The notes under the pieces are model-generated. The model made no database searches. It worked only from the letters and a program-made list of their open reading frames with translations, and was not told the origin of the DNA. A stretch of DNA of 64,000 nucleotides from QQUJ01 sp050287605 (GTDB lineage: Bacteria; Pseudomonadota; Gammaproteobacteria; QQUJ01). The position numbers were made by a program, and so were the translations under genes. The stretch is taken from the NCBI GenBank assembly GCA_050287605.1, contig JBNKCG010000042.1:62001-126000 (forward strand), written 5' to 3'. Positions 54,624 to 63,124 of the stretch are shown here, in pieces. Numbering within the stretch: the stretch's first letter is position 1; every line of letters begins with the position of its first letter.

Positions 54624-56306
54624 ATGCTGACCCGTCGTGATTTTCTGCAGGTTGCTGCGGCTGCGGCCGGTATGGGGTTGTTGCCCGCCGCGCGTGCCGC
54701 ACGCGCGCCCGGTATCCGCTTCGAGGAACTCACCGCCTTCGACGCGGTGGGGCAGGTAACGCTGCTCAACTTCACCGACATCCATGCCCAGCTGCAGCCG
54801 CTCTACTACCGCGAACCGTCCAGCAATCTGGGAATGGGCGAGATGCGGGGGCTGCCGCCGCATATCACGGGCAAGGCGCTGCTGGCGAAGTACGGACTCA
54901 AAGCGGGCAGCCCCGAAGCCTATGCCTTCACCCACACCGATTTCGAACGCTTGGCGCGCGACTACGGACGCGTGGGCGGCGTGGCGCAACTGGCGACGCT
55001 GATCCGCGCCATTCGCGCCGAGCGTCCCGGACGCACGCTGCTGCTCGATTGCGGCGATACCTGGCAGGGTTCCTACACCTCCTTGCAGACCCGCGGCATG
55101 GACATGGTGGAGGTGATGAACGCCCTCGGGGTGGAGATGATGACCGCTCACTGGGAGTTCACCTACGGCGAGCAGCGGGTCAAGGAGTTGATCGAGGCGT
55201 TGCAGTTCCCCTTTCTGGCCGGCAACGTCATCGATATGGAGTGGGAAGAGGATGTCTTCGAACACACCGCCATGTTCGAACGCGGCGGCGTCAACATCGC
55301 GGTCATCGGGCAAGCCTTCCCCTACACACCCATCGCCAATCCCCACTACCTGATTCCCCAATGGTCGTTCGGCATCCGCGACGAAAAACTCCAGCAGCGC
55401 GTGGATGCGGCGCGCGCCGCGGGCGCCGATCTCGTGGTGGTTGCCAGCCACAACGGATTCGACGTGGATCGCAAGCTGGCATCGCGCGTGACGGGCATCG
55501 ACGTGATCTTTACCGGCCACACCCACGATGCCATCCCCGCGCTGGTCACGGTGGGCGATACGCTGCTGGTGGCGGCGGGCTCGCACGGCAAGTTCCTGGC
55601 GCGTCTCGATCTGGAGGTGAAGAACAAGCGCATCACGCGCCACGCGTTTCGGCTGATCCCGGTGTTCTCCGATGCCATCCCTGCCGATGCGGAGATGCTC
55701 GCTTTGGTGCAGAAACTCCGCGCACCGTACGAGAAGGCCTGCAACGAGGTGCTTGCCACCACCGATTCGCTGCTCTTTCGGCGCGGCCACTTCAACGGGA
55801 CCTTTGACGACTTGATCTGCAACGCCATCCTTCAGGAGCGCGATTGCGAAATTGCCCTGTCGCCCGGATTCCGCTGGGGGTCGGCGCTGCTGCCGGGCGA
55901 TCCCATCCGGCTGGAGGATGTCTACAACCACACCTCCATCACCTACCCCAACTGTTACCGCCAGGAGATCAGCGGCGAGCGCCTCAAGGCCATTCTGGAA
56001 GACGTGGCGGACAACCTCTTCAACCCCGACCCCTACTACCAGCAGGGCGGGGACATGGTGCGCGTGGGCGGCATGGGCTACACCATCGACATCCGCGAAC
56101 CCATCGGCAGTCGCATCAGCAACATGGTGCACTTGGCGAGCGGCAAACCCATCGAAGCGCAGCGCCGCTACGTGGTGGGCGGCTGGGCCTCGGTCAGCCC
56201 CGATGTGGAGGGACCGCCCATCTATGACCTGGTGGCCGATCACCTGCGCCGTACCCAGCGACTGAATCTGCAGCCCAACCGTGCCATCAAGGTGCTCGGC
56301 GTATGA
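54624..56306 (+). CDS. soxB: Thiosulfohydrolase SoxB
   Basis: 560 residues with a twin-arginine signal (TRRDFLQVAAAAAG). It has the metallophosphoesterase-type metal motifs FTDIHAQLQP, CGDTWQGSYTS, HWEFTYGEQR, VVASHNGFDVD and FTGHTHDAIP, followed by the 5'-nucleotidase C-terminal domain. It hydrolyses the sulfonate group from SoxY-bound thiosulfate, releasing sulfate. It overlaps the ccdA-like gene by four bases. Confidence 0.96.
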   Translation: MLTRRDFLQVAAAAAGMGLLPAARAARAPGIRFEELTAFDAVGQVTLLNFTDIHAQLQPLYYREPSSNLGMGEMRGLPPHITGKALLAKYGLKAGSPEAYAFTHTDFERLARDYGRVGGVAQLATLIRAIRAERPGRTLLLDCGDTWQGSYTSLQTRGMDMVEVMNALGVEMMTAHWEFTYGEQRVKELIEALQFPFLAGNVIDMEWEEDVFEHTAMFERGGVNIAVIGQAFPYTPIANPHYLIPQWSFGIRDEKLQQRVDAARAAGADLVVVASHNGFDVDRKLASRVTGIDVIFTGHTHDAIPALVTVGDTLLVAAGSHGKFLARLDLEVKNKRITRHAFRLIPVFSDAIPADAEMLALVQKLRAPYEKACNEVLATTDSLLFRRGHFNGTFDDLICNAILQERDCEIALSPGFRWGSALLPGDPIRLEDVYNHTSITYPNCYRQEISGERLKAILEDVADNLFNPDPYYQQGGDMVRVGGMGYTIDIREPIGSRISNMVHLASGKPIEAQRRYVVGGWASVSPDVEGPPIYDLVADHLRRTQRLNLQPNRAIKVLGV

Positions 56307-57049
56307 TGGAGAGCCTGGAGGTCTCCTACCCCGGGGCCCTGTTGGGCGGCGTGCTGAGTTTTTTCTCACCCTGCGTGTTGCCGCTCATACCCGCCTATCT
56401 GTGTTTTTTGGGTGGGGCTTCCATGGAGCGTCTCACCGCCGAAGAGGGCATCGATCGCGCGCTCGCACGGCAGGTGTTCGGTGCGGCGGCGCTGTTCGTG
56501 CTCGGTTTCAGCACCGTCTTCATCGCGTTGGGCGCTACGGCGACGGTGTTGAGTCAGGTCATCGCGCAGCACATGGGGGTGCTGAGCAAGATCGCCGGCG
56601 TGGTCATCGTGCTGTTCGGACTGCACTACGCCGGTTTGCTGCGCATCAACGCGCTCAATTTCGAAAAGCGCGTTCATCTCGCCAGCCGCCCGGCGGGCTG
56701 GGCGGGCAGCTACGTGCTGGGCCTGGCCTTCGCGTTCGGCTGGACGCCGTGCGTGGGTCCGATCCTGGCCACGATTCTGATGATCGCCGCCACCGGCGAC
56801 AGCATCTGGAGCGGCGTGTCGCTGCTCGGCATTTACGCGGTGGGCATCGGCGTGCCGTTCCTCATCGCCGCGCTGGCGATACGCCCGTTCATGGCGTTCA
56901 TGCGGCGTTTTCGGCGTCACATGCGCCGCGTGGAGCTGGCCATCGGGAAGTTGCTGGTGGTCACCGGCGTCTTGATCTTCACCGGCGGCCTCGCCGATAT
57001 CGGTCAGTGGTTGTTGGACAACGTTTCGGTGTTCAACTCGGTCGGGTAG
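56303..57049 (+). CDS. soxV: CcdA/DsbD-type thiol transporter (SoxV role)
   Basis: 248 residues, about six membrane helices. The redox Cys are in FFSPCVLPLIPAY (helix 1) and GWTPCVGPILATIL (helix 4). CcdA-like proteins carry reducing equivalents across the inner membrane; in sox clusters they feed SoxW and keep SoxY reduced. It begins in the soxB stop and is followed by the thioredoxin gene. The symbol is given by position as well as family. Confidence 0.85.
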   Translation: MMESLEVSYPGALLGGVLSFFSPCVLPLIPAYLCFLGGASMERLTAEEGIDRALARQVFGAAALFVLGFSTVFIALGATATVLSQVIAQHMGVLSKIAGVVIVLFGLHYAGLLRINALNFEKRVHLASRPAGWAGSYVLGLAFAFGWTPCVGPILATILMIAATGDSIWSGVSLLGIYAVGIGVPFLIAALAIRPFMAFMRRFRRHMRRVELAIGKLLVVTGVLIFTGGLADIGQWLLDNVSVFNSVG

Positions 57050-57090
57050 CGGAGACGCTCAACAGGACTTGGCAGCGAGGAGGGTGTGTC

Positions 57091-57690
57091 ATGGTTGAAC
57101 GGCGTGGGAGCGGGTGGGCGCTGCTGGTTGGCGCGCTGTTGTGGTTGGGTATGGCGCACGCCGAGGAGCGCATCGAACCGGTGCTGGGCGACGACGGCCT
57201 GTACCACCAGGAGTGGTTCCTGGTCAGTTTTCTGGACATGCGCGACGACCTGAAGGAGGCGCAGGCGGCCGGCAAGCGCTTCGCCGTGCTATGGGAGCAG
57301 AAGGGCTGCCCCTACTGCCGCGATCTGCACCAGATCAATTTCGCCGATCCCAAGATCAATCATTACGTGCGCGACAATTTCGTCATCGTCCAGCTCAACC
57401 TGTGGGGATCGCGCGAAGTGACCGATTTCGATGGCGAGGTCCTGCCCGAAAAGGATATGGCGCGCAAATGGGGCGTGGTCTTCACTCCCACCATGCAGTT
57501 CTTCGCGGAGGCCAACGAGGTCAAGGCCGGCAAAGGCGGGCGCGACCAGATGATATGGGTCATGCCCGGCTACTTTCGCAAAGGCCACTTTATGGCCAGT
57601 TTCGAGTACGTCAAACAGCGCCGCTACGAAACGCAGCATTTTCAGAACTACATCGCCGAGCGCCTGGCGGCGCACCCAGTCGGCGAATAA
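57091..57690 (+). CDS. soxW: Periplasmic thioredoxin SoxW
   Basis: 199 residues with a signal peptide (LLVGALLWLGMAHA). The active pair is C73-P-Y-C76 in WEQKGCPYCRDLHQ, and the cis-Pro is in GVVFTPTMQFF. It fits SoxW-type thioredoxins reduced by SoxV and acting on SoxY. The Shine-Dalgarno GAGGAGGG precedes the ATG. An eleven-G run lies 12 bases after its stop. Confidence 0.88.
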   Translation: MVERRGSGWALLVGALLWLGMAHAEERIEPVLGDDGLYHQEWFLVSFLDMRDDLKEAQAAGKRFAVLWEQKGCPYCRDLHQINFADPKINHYVRDNFVIVQLNLWGSREVTDFDGEVLPEKDMARKWGVVFTPTMQFFAEANEVKAGKGGRDQMIWVMPGYFRKGHFMASFEYVKQRRYETQHFQNYIAERLAAHPVGE

Positions 57691-57702
57691 ACCGTTCCAC
57701 TC

Positions 57703-57713
57703 GGGGGGGGGGG
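57703..57713 (+). repeat. Eleven-base poly-G run before the DsrC/TusE-like gene
   Basis: An uninterrupted run of eleven G stands 20 bases before the start of the next gene, between soxW and the DsrC/TusE-like gene. Such runs are prone to slippage and are also error-prone in sequencing. Confidence 0.7.
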
Positions 57714-57733
57714 AAACCTACGAGGTGAGAGTT

Positions 57734-58027
57734 ATGGTAATACCAGCACGCGACGGCGACGGATATCTGCAAGACCGCGACGATTGGACCCCCGACATTG
57801 CCCGAGAGATGGCTACCGCCGACGGCGTCGAGATCGATGACGAGAAGTGGAGTCATATCGTGGCGGCGCGTCAGTACTACGAGGAACATGCGGTAGTGCC
57901 CCCGATCCGCACTTTCGCCAAATATCTGGGGGTCGACAAGAAGGGCATGTTCGACAAATGGATGTGCGGCCCCATGAAACCCATCACCAAGTACGGCGGC
58001 CTGCCCAAACCCACCGGGTGCGTGTGA
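57734..58027 (+). CDS. DsrC/TusE-family sulfur carrier lacking the second DsrC cysteine
   Basis: 97 residues. The C-terminal arm KYGGLPKPTGCV carries the conserved penultimate Cys96. In true DsrC a second Cys stands 11 residues before it; here that place is Thr85. An extra Cys78 lies in WMCGP. The N-terminal part DGYLQDRDDWTPDIAREMA and PIRTFAKYLGVD match TusE/DsrC. It probably carries persulfide in the cytoplasm, in tRNA thiolation or in a sulfur relay tied to Sox and later oxidation steps. A GTG nine bases before the ATG is also in frame. Confidence 0.85.
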   Translation: MVIPARDGDGYLQDRDDWTPDIAREMATADGVEIDDEKWSHIVAARQYYEEHAVVPPIRTFAKYLGVDKKGMFDKWMCGPMKPITKYGGLPKPTGCV

Positions 58028-58091
58028 GCCGTACGCCCTTGCTTCGCCACTCCCGCTCGTAGACCATAACTCCGGGCAGCGAAAGCTGCGC

Positions 58092-58145
58092 GGCCTGCCG
58101 CGGCACGATCGCCCGTTGATGCCGGGGTCCGCTGTCCGGCAGGCC
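58092..58145. repeat. Nine-base inverted repeat in the gap after the DsrC/TusE-like gene
   Basis: GGCCTGCCG (58092-58100) and CGGCAGGCC (58137-58145) are exact reverse complements with a 36-base loop. This 176-base gap has no gene that I can support. The repeat may end the sox-region transcript. Confidence 0.35.
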
Positions 58146-58203
58146 CCGTCGCTTGTCGCGGTTGTGCTCCACACTGGCAGGGATCGGCGAGGGGAGGGAA
58201 GGC

Positions 58204-59052
58204 GTGAAGCGGAATTCATGGCGGTGGGGTTGCATTGTGCTGTTGCTGGGGCTGGGTGCGGTCCACGCGGACGATGCCGCACGCCTGTACGGCGAGCTCT
58301 ACCAGCGTTCGGGGCTTGAAGCGCAGCTGGCGCAGACGCCGGCACTGATCATCCAGAACTTCCGGCAGGAGACGGCACGCGGTAAGGGGGCGGTGCCGCG
58401 CGATGTCGTCGACGACGTGGCGCGTGAGATCAGAAAGGCGTTTTCTCCCAGCGTACTGCGCGCGGTGATCACCGCTTACCTGCGCGGGCATCTTGCGGAA
58501 GCGGACGCACGCAGTGCCCTGCAGTGGCTCGATACGCCGCTGGGCGTGCGCATCACCCGGCTCGAAGAGCAGGCGGCCAGTCCCGCGGGCCAGGTGGCCA
58601 TCGAACGTTTTGCCGAGACGCTCGACAAGAGCACCATGAGCCGCGAGCAGGTGCAGCTCGTCAAGCGTTTGATGGATGCGACGCAGGCGGTGGAGATGAC
58701 CCTCGACCTCACCCTGACCATTCAAAAGGCGGTGGCCGCCGCCGCGCTGGCGGCATCGCAGCAGGAGGGGCTGGAGACGCTGCCCGAGCTGTTCGCGCAG
58801 ATCGACGGGCGCCGCGAGGAGATGCGGCTCTACTTCGACCGGACGCTGCTCATCTCAGCCCTCTACACCTACCAGTCGTTGACCCCCGAAGAACTGCGCA
58901 GCTACCTCAAGTTCATCTCCACCCGGGTTGGCAAGCGCTACCAGCAGACGATGTTCGAGGGCCTGCGCCAGGCCAGCGCTCAGGCGGCGTTACGCCTGGG
59001 TACCGCCCTGGGCAAATTGGGCGACACCCTGCGCTCGCGTAAAAGCCTGTGA
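58204..59052 (+). CDS. DUF2059-like exported protein
   Basis: 282 residues. The GTG at 58204 has a strong Shine-Dalgarno (GGGAGGGAAGG) and begins a signal peptide (GCIVLLLGLGAVHA). The mature protein is helical with LYTYQSLTPEELRSYLKFIS near the C-terminus and TRVGKRYQQTMFEGLRQA after it. This is the DUF2059 pattern of periplasmic helical proteins. Function is unknown. Confidence 0.75.
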   Translation: MKRNSWRWGCIVLLLGLGAVHADDAARLYGELYQRSGLEAQLAQTPALIIQNFRQETARGKGAVPRDVVDDVAREIRKAFSPSVLRAVITAYLRGHLAEADARSALQWLDTPLGVRITRLEEQAASPAGQVAIERFAETLDKSTMSREQVQLVKRLMDATQAVEMTLDLTLTIQKAVAAAALAASQQEGLETLPELFAQIDGRREEMRLYFDRTLLISALYTYQSLTPEELRSYLKFISTRVGKRYQQTMFEGLRQASAQAALRLGTALGKLGDTLRSRKSL

Positions 59053-59085
59053 CGGCCCTCGACCTGCGGGTGGTCGCCACATTGC

Positions 59086-59997
59086 TCAAGCGGCTGCGGG
59101 AGGAGTTCGCTGCGGCCGGTTCACCAGATAAATGCCCACGCCCACCAACACCAGCGCCGTCACCAGCGAGCGCGTGATGGGCTCGTCCAGCAGCCAGCCG
59201 CCGGCCAGCACGCCGAACAGCGGCGTCAGAAAGGTAAACGACGCCAGCCGCGCTGCCGGATAGTGGCGCACCAGCCAGAACCATAGCAGGTAGGTGACGA
59301 ACGCCACCCAGACCGCTTGGTAGAGCAGGCTGGCGGTGATGAGCGGCGTCAGGTGGATCGTGCCCCCCTCGCCCATGAACCACGACGCCAGCGGCAGATA
59401 GAGGGCGGAGACGCCCAGCTGGTAGAACAACACCTTGCTGGGCGGACTGTGGATCAGCGGACTCGCTTTGATGAGGATGGTGGTCGAACCCCACATGAGC
59501 GCGGCGCCCGCCAGCATTGCGTCGCCCAGCAGCACGCGGGGATCGGGAAACCGCAGCGACTCGCCGAAGGCCACCACGATCCCGGCGAAGGCGCACACCA
59601 ACCCTGCGATCTGCCAGCCGCGCAGACGTTCGCCGGGCAGGAAAAGCTGCGCTCCCAGCGCCACCACGAACGGCGTCAGGTAGAGGAAGATGACCGCCCG
59701 CGAGGCGTTGGTGTACTCCAGTCCCCAGTAGATCAACTGGAACTCGAAGGCAAAGAGCAGCCCCGCTGCGATACCCCACCCAAGCGTCCCGTCGCGTTGC
59801 CGGATGGGCACCCGCCGCACCACCATCCACAACGCGATCAGCAACGTGGCGAGCACCGAACGCAGACCCGCCTGAAGTACCGGCGGCACGCCCGGAAGGG
59901 CGATCTTGACTGCCACCTGCTGAAAACCCCAGCTTGCGCAGAGCGTCACCAGAATGGCCATGGCGGTGGGGGTCAGATGGCTGTGTCGCGTGGTCAT
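59086..59997 (-). CDS. EamA/DMT-family transporter (RhaT-like)
   Basis: 303 residues, ten hydrophobic segments in two EamA repeats: ILVTLCASWGFQQVAVKIAL near the N-terminus and LLGDAMLAGAALMWGSTTIL in the middle. It converges on the DUF2059-like gene. Substrate is unknown. It is not closely similar to the DMT permease at the left end of the window. Confidence 0.88.
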   Translation of the reverse strand: MTTRHSHLTPTAMAILVTLCASWGFQQVAVKIALPGVPPVLQAGLRSVLATLLIALWMVVRRVPIRQRDGTLGWGIAAGLLFAFEFQLIYWGLEYTNASRAVIFLYLTPFVVALGAQLFLPGERLRGWQIAGLVCAFAGIVVAFGESLRFPDPRVLLGDAMLAGAALMWGSTTILIKASPLIHSPPSKVLFYQLGVSALYLPLASWFMGEGGTIHLTPLITASLLYQAVWVAFVTYLLWFWLVRHYPAARLASFTFLTPLFGVLAGGWLLDEPITRSLVTALVLVGVGIYLVNRPQRTPPAAA

Positions 59998-60177
59998 GGC
60001 TTCGTGTGGCTGCGCGGTGTTGGGCAGTGGGCAGAGTGTATGTCACCGGTCTCGGGGCGCCTATAGTTCAAACAGAGGCGTAGCTTTCGCAATCCCCGCC
60101 ATTTTGTGAGGAAGTGTGGGAAGGCGCCGCCGAACAAAACCAAGTGTGAGTTGCTGCGACTGCCAGGGGTTGTGTGT

Positions 60178-60861
60178 ATGTGGCGTTACCCGGTTACCGC
60201 ATGGCTGCTGCTGGTGGTGTCGTTGCCTTCGCTCGCGGCCGCGGAGGCGATTGCCTGTCGCGATCAGCACCTGGCCGTCGAAATGCAAAGTGCGCCGTTG
60301 CGGGAAGAGATCTGCTCAGCTGCCGCGCAGGCCCTGCGCTTTCTGGACGCTTACGGCCTTCACGCGAATCGACCCATCGTTATTCACACGGTGGACCATG
60401 CGTTGCATTCCGAAGGGCATCCCGTCTACGGGAGCTACGACGCACGCACCGACCGTGTCGAGGTGATGTCGTGGGATTCGATCGTGCGCGGTATCCGTTC
60501 ACCCAGCGTCTACGATGAGCCCCTGGAGGATGAACTGTACGGAAGCGTGATCGCCCACGAGGTGGCCCACGCCGTGATGCAGCACAACAGCGGGGCATCG
60601 CCGCTTACCGCCACCGCCCAGGAGTACCTTGCCCATGCCACGCAGCTCGGCGTGCTGTCGGAAGCGCTGCGCTCGAGGATCATCGCCCGCGCCAACGTCG
60701 GCGCCTGGGAGTCGGGCGATGTGGTGAGCGACGCCTACATGGCCATGGCGCCGACGCGTTTCGCCGTGAAGTGTTACCTGCATCTTGCCGCGCACCCCGA
60801 TCCGCGTGCCTTCGTACGCAAGCTGCTGACGGCCAAGTGGCGTTACATCAACATCGATTGA
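60178..60861 (+). CDS. Exported HExxH metalloprotease-like protein
   Basis: 227 residues from ATG 60178, which begins a signal peptide (AWLLLVVSLPSLAAAEA). The zinc motif HEVAHAVMQH is near residue 128, with a downstream Glu in AQEYLAHATQLG about 20 residues on that could be the third ligand (gluzincin-like). Two Cys flank the N-terminal region. The family is uncharacterised. It is convergent with the cytochrome pair. Confidence 0.75.
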   Translation: MWRYPVTAWLLLVVSLPSLAAAEAIACRDQHLAVEMQSAPLREEICSAAAQALRFLDAYGLHANRPIVIHTVDHALHSEGHPVYGSYDARTDRVEVMSWDSIVRGIRSPSVYDEPLEDELYGSVIAHEVAHAVMQHNSGASPLTATAQEYLAHATQLGVLSEALRSRIIARANVGAWESGDVVSDAYMAMAPTRFAVKCYLHLAAHPDPRAFVRKLLTAKWRYINID

Positions 60862-60866
60862 CGGGT

Positions 60867-61646
60867 TTAGTCGTCGTCCCGTTCGCCGTGTTCATGCTCC
60901 TCGCGCCGCGACCGCGAACCACGTTCACCGCTGCGTTGTGAGCGCCAGCGGTACTCGGCTTCGTGTTCGTCGCCGCTGCGATGGCACTCCACGCAGTTTT
61001 CGAAGTCGTAGATCCCCTCCTCCACGTGTTCGCCGCGGATTCGCGACCGCGAATGCTCATGGCAGCCGTAGCAGGTGTAGGCGCTGTAATCGTTGTTGAT
61101 GTGACAGGTGGCACACTCGGCGTCGTGATGCCGGTCGAAACGGAAGTACCGATCGTGATCGAACGTGGCGGGCGTCCACGCCTCCTGGGTGTGGCAGGCG
61201 CTGCAGTTGCCGCGCACCTTCTGATGCAAGGCGTCGCCGGGATTGGCATGGCAGTCGGTGCATTGCTGCTGCTGGGCAGGGTCGAGCAGCCGGTGCGAGA
61301 ACGTGCCGATGGGCCGGAAGGCCTGCACGCCGCGGTGGTCGCTGTGGCAGGCGACGCAGTCGTCTTCGATCAGCTGTTGATGGAAGGCGACGTTTTTCTT
61401 CTCCTTGGCGATGGGCAGACCCGTAGTGGTTTTGAGGCCGATCTCCGCCACCTTGTGGCAGGTGATGCACTTGGCCGCCGAGGTACCGGTAAACGGTGTG
61501 TGACACGCGAAGCAGTCGTCGCTGAGTTCGGCGTGGGCATCGATGAGTTTGCCGGGCATGATGGTCTTGTGCGGCGCGATGATCACCGGCGCCACCAGCA
61601 CTGCGACAGCGGCGAGGAGTAGCGGAATGACGACGCGCCTGTTCAT
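60867..61646 (-). CDS. Eight-haem cytochrome c (c3/c7-like)
   Basis: 259 residues. An N-terminal signal or anchor (IPLLLAAVAVLVAPVII) precedes eight CxxCH sites: CFACH, CITCH, CVACH, CTDCH, CSACH, CATCH, CYGCH and CVECH. Several additional His fit bis-His ligation, as in cytochrome c3/c7 families. The last 35 residues are a charged tail rich in Arg, Glu and His. It overlaps the cytochrome b-like gene by four bases and would exchange electrons with it on the periplasmic side. Partner and direction of electron flow are unknown. Confidence 0.88.
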   Translation of the reverse strand: MNRRVVIPLLLAAVAVLVAPVIIAPHKTIMPGKLIDAHAELSDDCFACHTPFTGTSAAKCITCHKVAEIGLKTTTGLPIAKEKKNVAFHQQLIEDDCVACHSDHRGVQAFRPIGTFSHRLLDPAQQQQCTDCHANPGDALHQKVRGNCSACHTQEAWTPATFDHDRYFRFDRHHDAECATCHINNDYSAYTCYGCHEHSRSRIRGEHVEEGIYDFENCVECHRSGDEHEAEYRWRSQRSGERGSRSRREEHEHGERDDD

Positions 61647-62203
61647 TGCCACGGCCAGAACAGAAAGATGCTGATGATGTGGGTCAGCGCGAGCACCGTG
61701 AAGGCCACGGTGATGGGGATGTGCACGGTGTGCCACTGCTTCATCGCATCCACGGCGATGGCATCCCAGAACAGCTTGCGATCCAGTCCTTCGCGGATGA
61801 GGTTGGGTGCCTGCTCGGTCTGCGGGTCGCTTAACCGGCGCATGGCGCGGTCGAGCAGGTACTTTCCGGTCATGCCGCTGGCGAGGTTGATCAGCATTGC
61901 CGCCAGCGCCAGCCACGGCAGGACGGCGTAGACGTGAATGCCGGCGTGGACCAGGATCATGAGAGCGCCGAGCCAGGCCAGTACCTCGTGCAGCGCGAGC
62001 AGCGTCTTGGGGCGCCCGAAGTTGATGATCCGGCGCTTGCGCAGCGAATAGAGGAGGGAAGCGATGATCAGCAGCGTACCGGGTATGCCCAGGTAGCGCC
62101 CGACCCAGACCAGGTCGGCCCAATGCAATAAGGCGTCGCCGATCAGCGAGGCGGCGATCAGGCCGGGCGGCAGTACGTCTTTACGCAAGACGGATTGCCC
62201 CAT
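61643..62203 (-). CDS. Cytochrome b-like inner-membrane protein
   Basis: 186 residues with about four or five membrane helices. His in LLALHEVLAWLG, LVHAGIHVYAV, WHTVHIPITVAF and LALTHIISIF can ligate two haems b. This looks like the four-helix b561/NrfD-neighbour type that links the quinone pool to a multihaem cytochrome c. The ATG at 62203 is taken as the start though the frame stays open upstream, because the residues there do not look membrane-related. Confidence 0.8.
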   Translation of the reverse strand: MGQSVLRKDVLPPGLIAASLIGDALLHWADLVWVGRYLGIPGTLLIIASLLYSLRKRRIINFGRPKTLLALHEVLAWLGALMILVHAGIHVYAVLPWLALAAMLINLASGMTGKYLLDRAMRRLSDPQTEQAPNLIREGLDRKLFWDAIAVDAMKQWHTVHIPITVAFTVLALTHIISIFLFWPWQ

Positions 62204-62406
62204 ATCGTGCGCTCCTAGCGGGTTCCCGCGCCGACGCCGGCGCGCGCGGCGCTGCCAATCGCCGCTGGGAATGTTTGGACCCGATTCAGGATGGAGATCA
62301 CCGTGTGCAGCTCCGCCAAGGTTAGGAAACGGACTCGGGTGTAAACTGAGTCGCGCCGCAGGGTAAGGCGGCGAGCTGAACTCAAACTGAAAGGTGCGTG
62401 GTCGCC

Positions 62407-62484
62407 ATGAGCAGAACAATGAGCAGAACGCCTATCCGTGACGATCTCCCGCGCTGCCTGAGCGGGCCGAGGTACTGTCGATGA
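62407..62484 (+). CDS. Possible 25-residue leader peptide before yajD
   Basis: A small frame starting with a duplicated MSRT (the 11-mer ATGAGCAGAAC at 62407 and 62419) and ending in a TGA that overlaps the next ATG by four bases. Arg-rich and with two Cys. There is no clear Shine-Dalgarno. The overlap suggests translational coupling, but chance cannot be excluded. The rest of the 277-base gap shows no other feature. Confidence 0.2.
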   Translation: MSRTMSRTPIRDDLPRCLSGPRYCR

Positions 62485-62858
62485 GCGGCAGGAAATCACC
62501 CCCCGACTCCTCGCGTCTCGACCGCGTGGTGGCCGCGGCGCAGCGCGATCGCCGCCAGCGCGAGCAGGGTTACCGCGAACAGGCGCTCAAGCTCTACCCC
62601 TGGGTCTGCGGGCGCTGTACGCGCGAGTTCACCCGCGACAACCTGCACGAGCTGACCGTGCATCACCGCGACCACGATCACGACAACAATCCGCCCGACG
62701 GCAGCAACTGGGAGCTGCTCTGCATCTACTGCCACGAGAACGAGCATGCGCGTCTGCTGGAGCAGGCGGCGTCCACCGCGCCCGGGGCGGGCGGCTCGGC
62801 CGGTACCACCCATCAGCCGTTTGCCGGCCTGAAGGATCTGCTCAAGGACAAGCCGTGA
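62481..62858 (+). CDS. YajD-family HNH nuclease-like protein
   Basis: 125 residues. The HNH core is visible: two Cys pairs (CGRCTREF and CIYCHENEH) around LTVHHRDHDHDNNPPDGSNW, where the paired His and Asn are the expected catalytic and metal residues. It matches YajD in length and order. Biological role is not established. It overlaps the GIY-YIG gene by four bases. Confidence 0.87.
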   Translation: MSGRKSPPDSSRLDRVVAAAQRDRRQREQGYREQALKLYPWVCGRCTREFTRDNLHELTVHHRDHDHDNNPPDGSNWELLCIYCHENEHARLLEQAASTAPGAGGSAGTTHQPFAGLKDLLKDKP

Positions 62859-63124
62859 GCGCGCAGACCGCCCAACCGCCCCGCTGGCAGGTCTACATGC
62901 TGCGCTGTTGCGACGGATCGCTCTATACCGGCATCACCACCGACGTCGAACGGCGCCTGCAGCAGCATGCGCACAATCGTGGCGCGAAATACCTGCGCGG
63001 CCGTCAGCCGCTGACCCTGGTCTATGTGGAGGGCGGTCACGATCACGGCAGCGCCAGCCGACGCGAAGCGGCGATCAAGGCGCTGCCTCGCGCTGCGAAG
63101 GAGGCGCTGATCACCAATGCATGA
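62855..63124 (+). CDS. Small GIY-YIG domain protein (YhbQ-like)
   Basis: 89 residues, GTG start in the yajD stop. The domain signature is complete: VYMLRCCDGSLYTGITTDVE followed by RRLQQHAHNRGAKYLRGRQP and the Glu in SRREAAIKALP. Stand-alone proteins of this kind are presumed DNA-processing nucleases. It overlaps the cupin gene by eight bases, so yajD, this gene and the cupin form one operon. Confidence 0.9.
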   Translation: MSAQTAQPPRWQVYMLRCCDGSLYTGITTDVERRLQQHAHNRGAKYLRGRQPLTLVYVEGGHDHGSASRREAAIKALPRAAKEALITNA

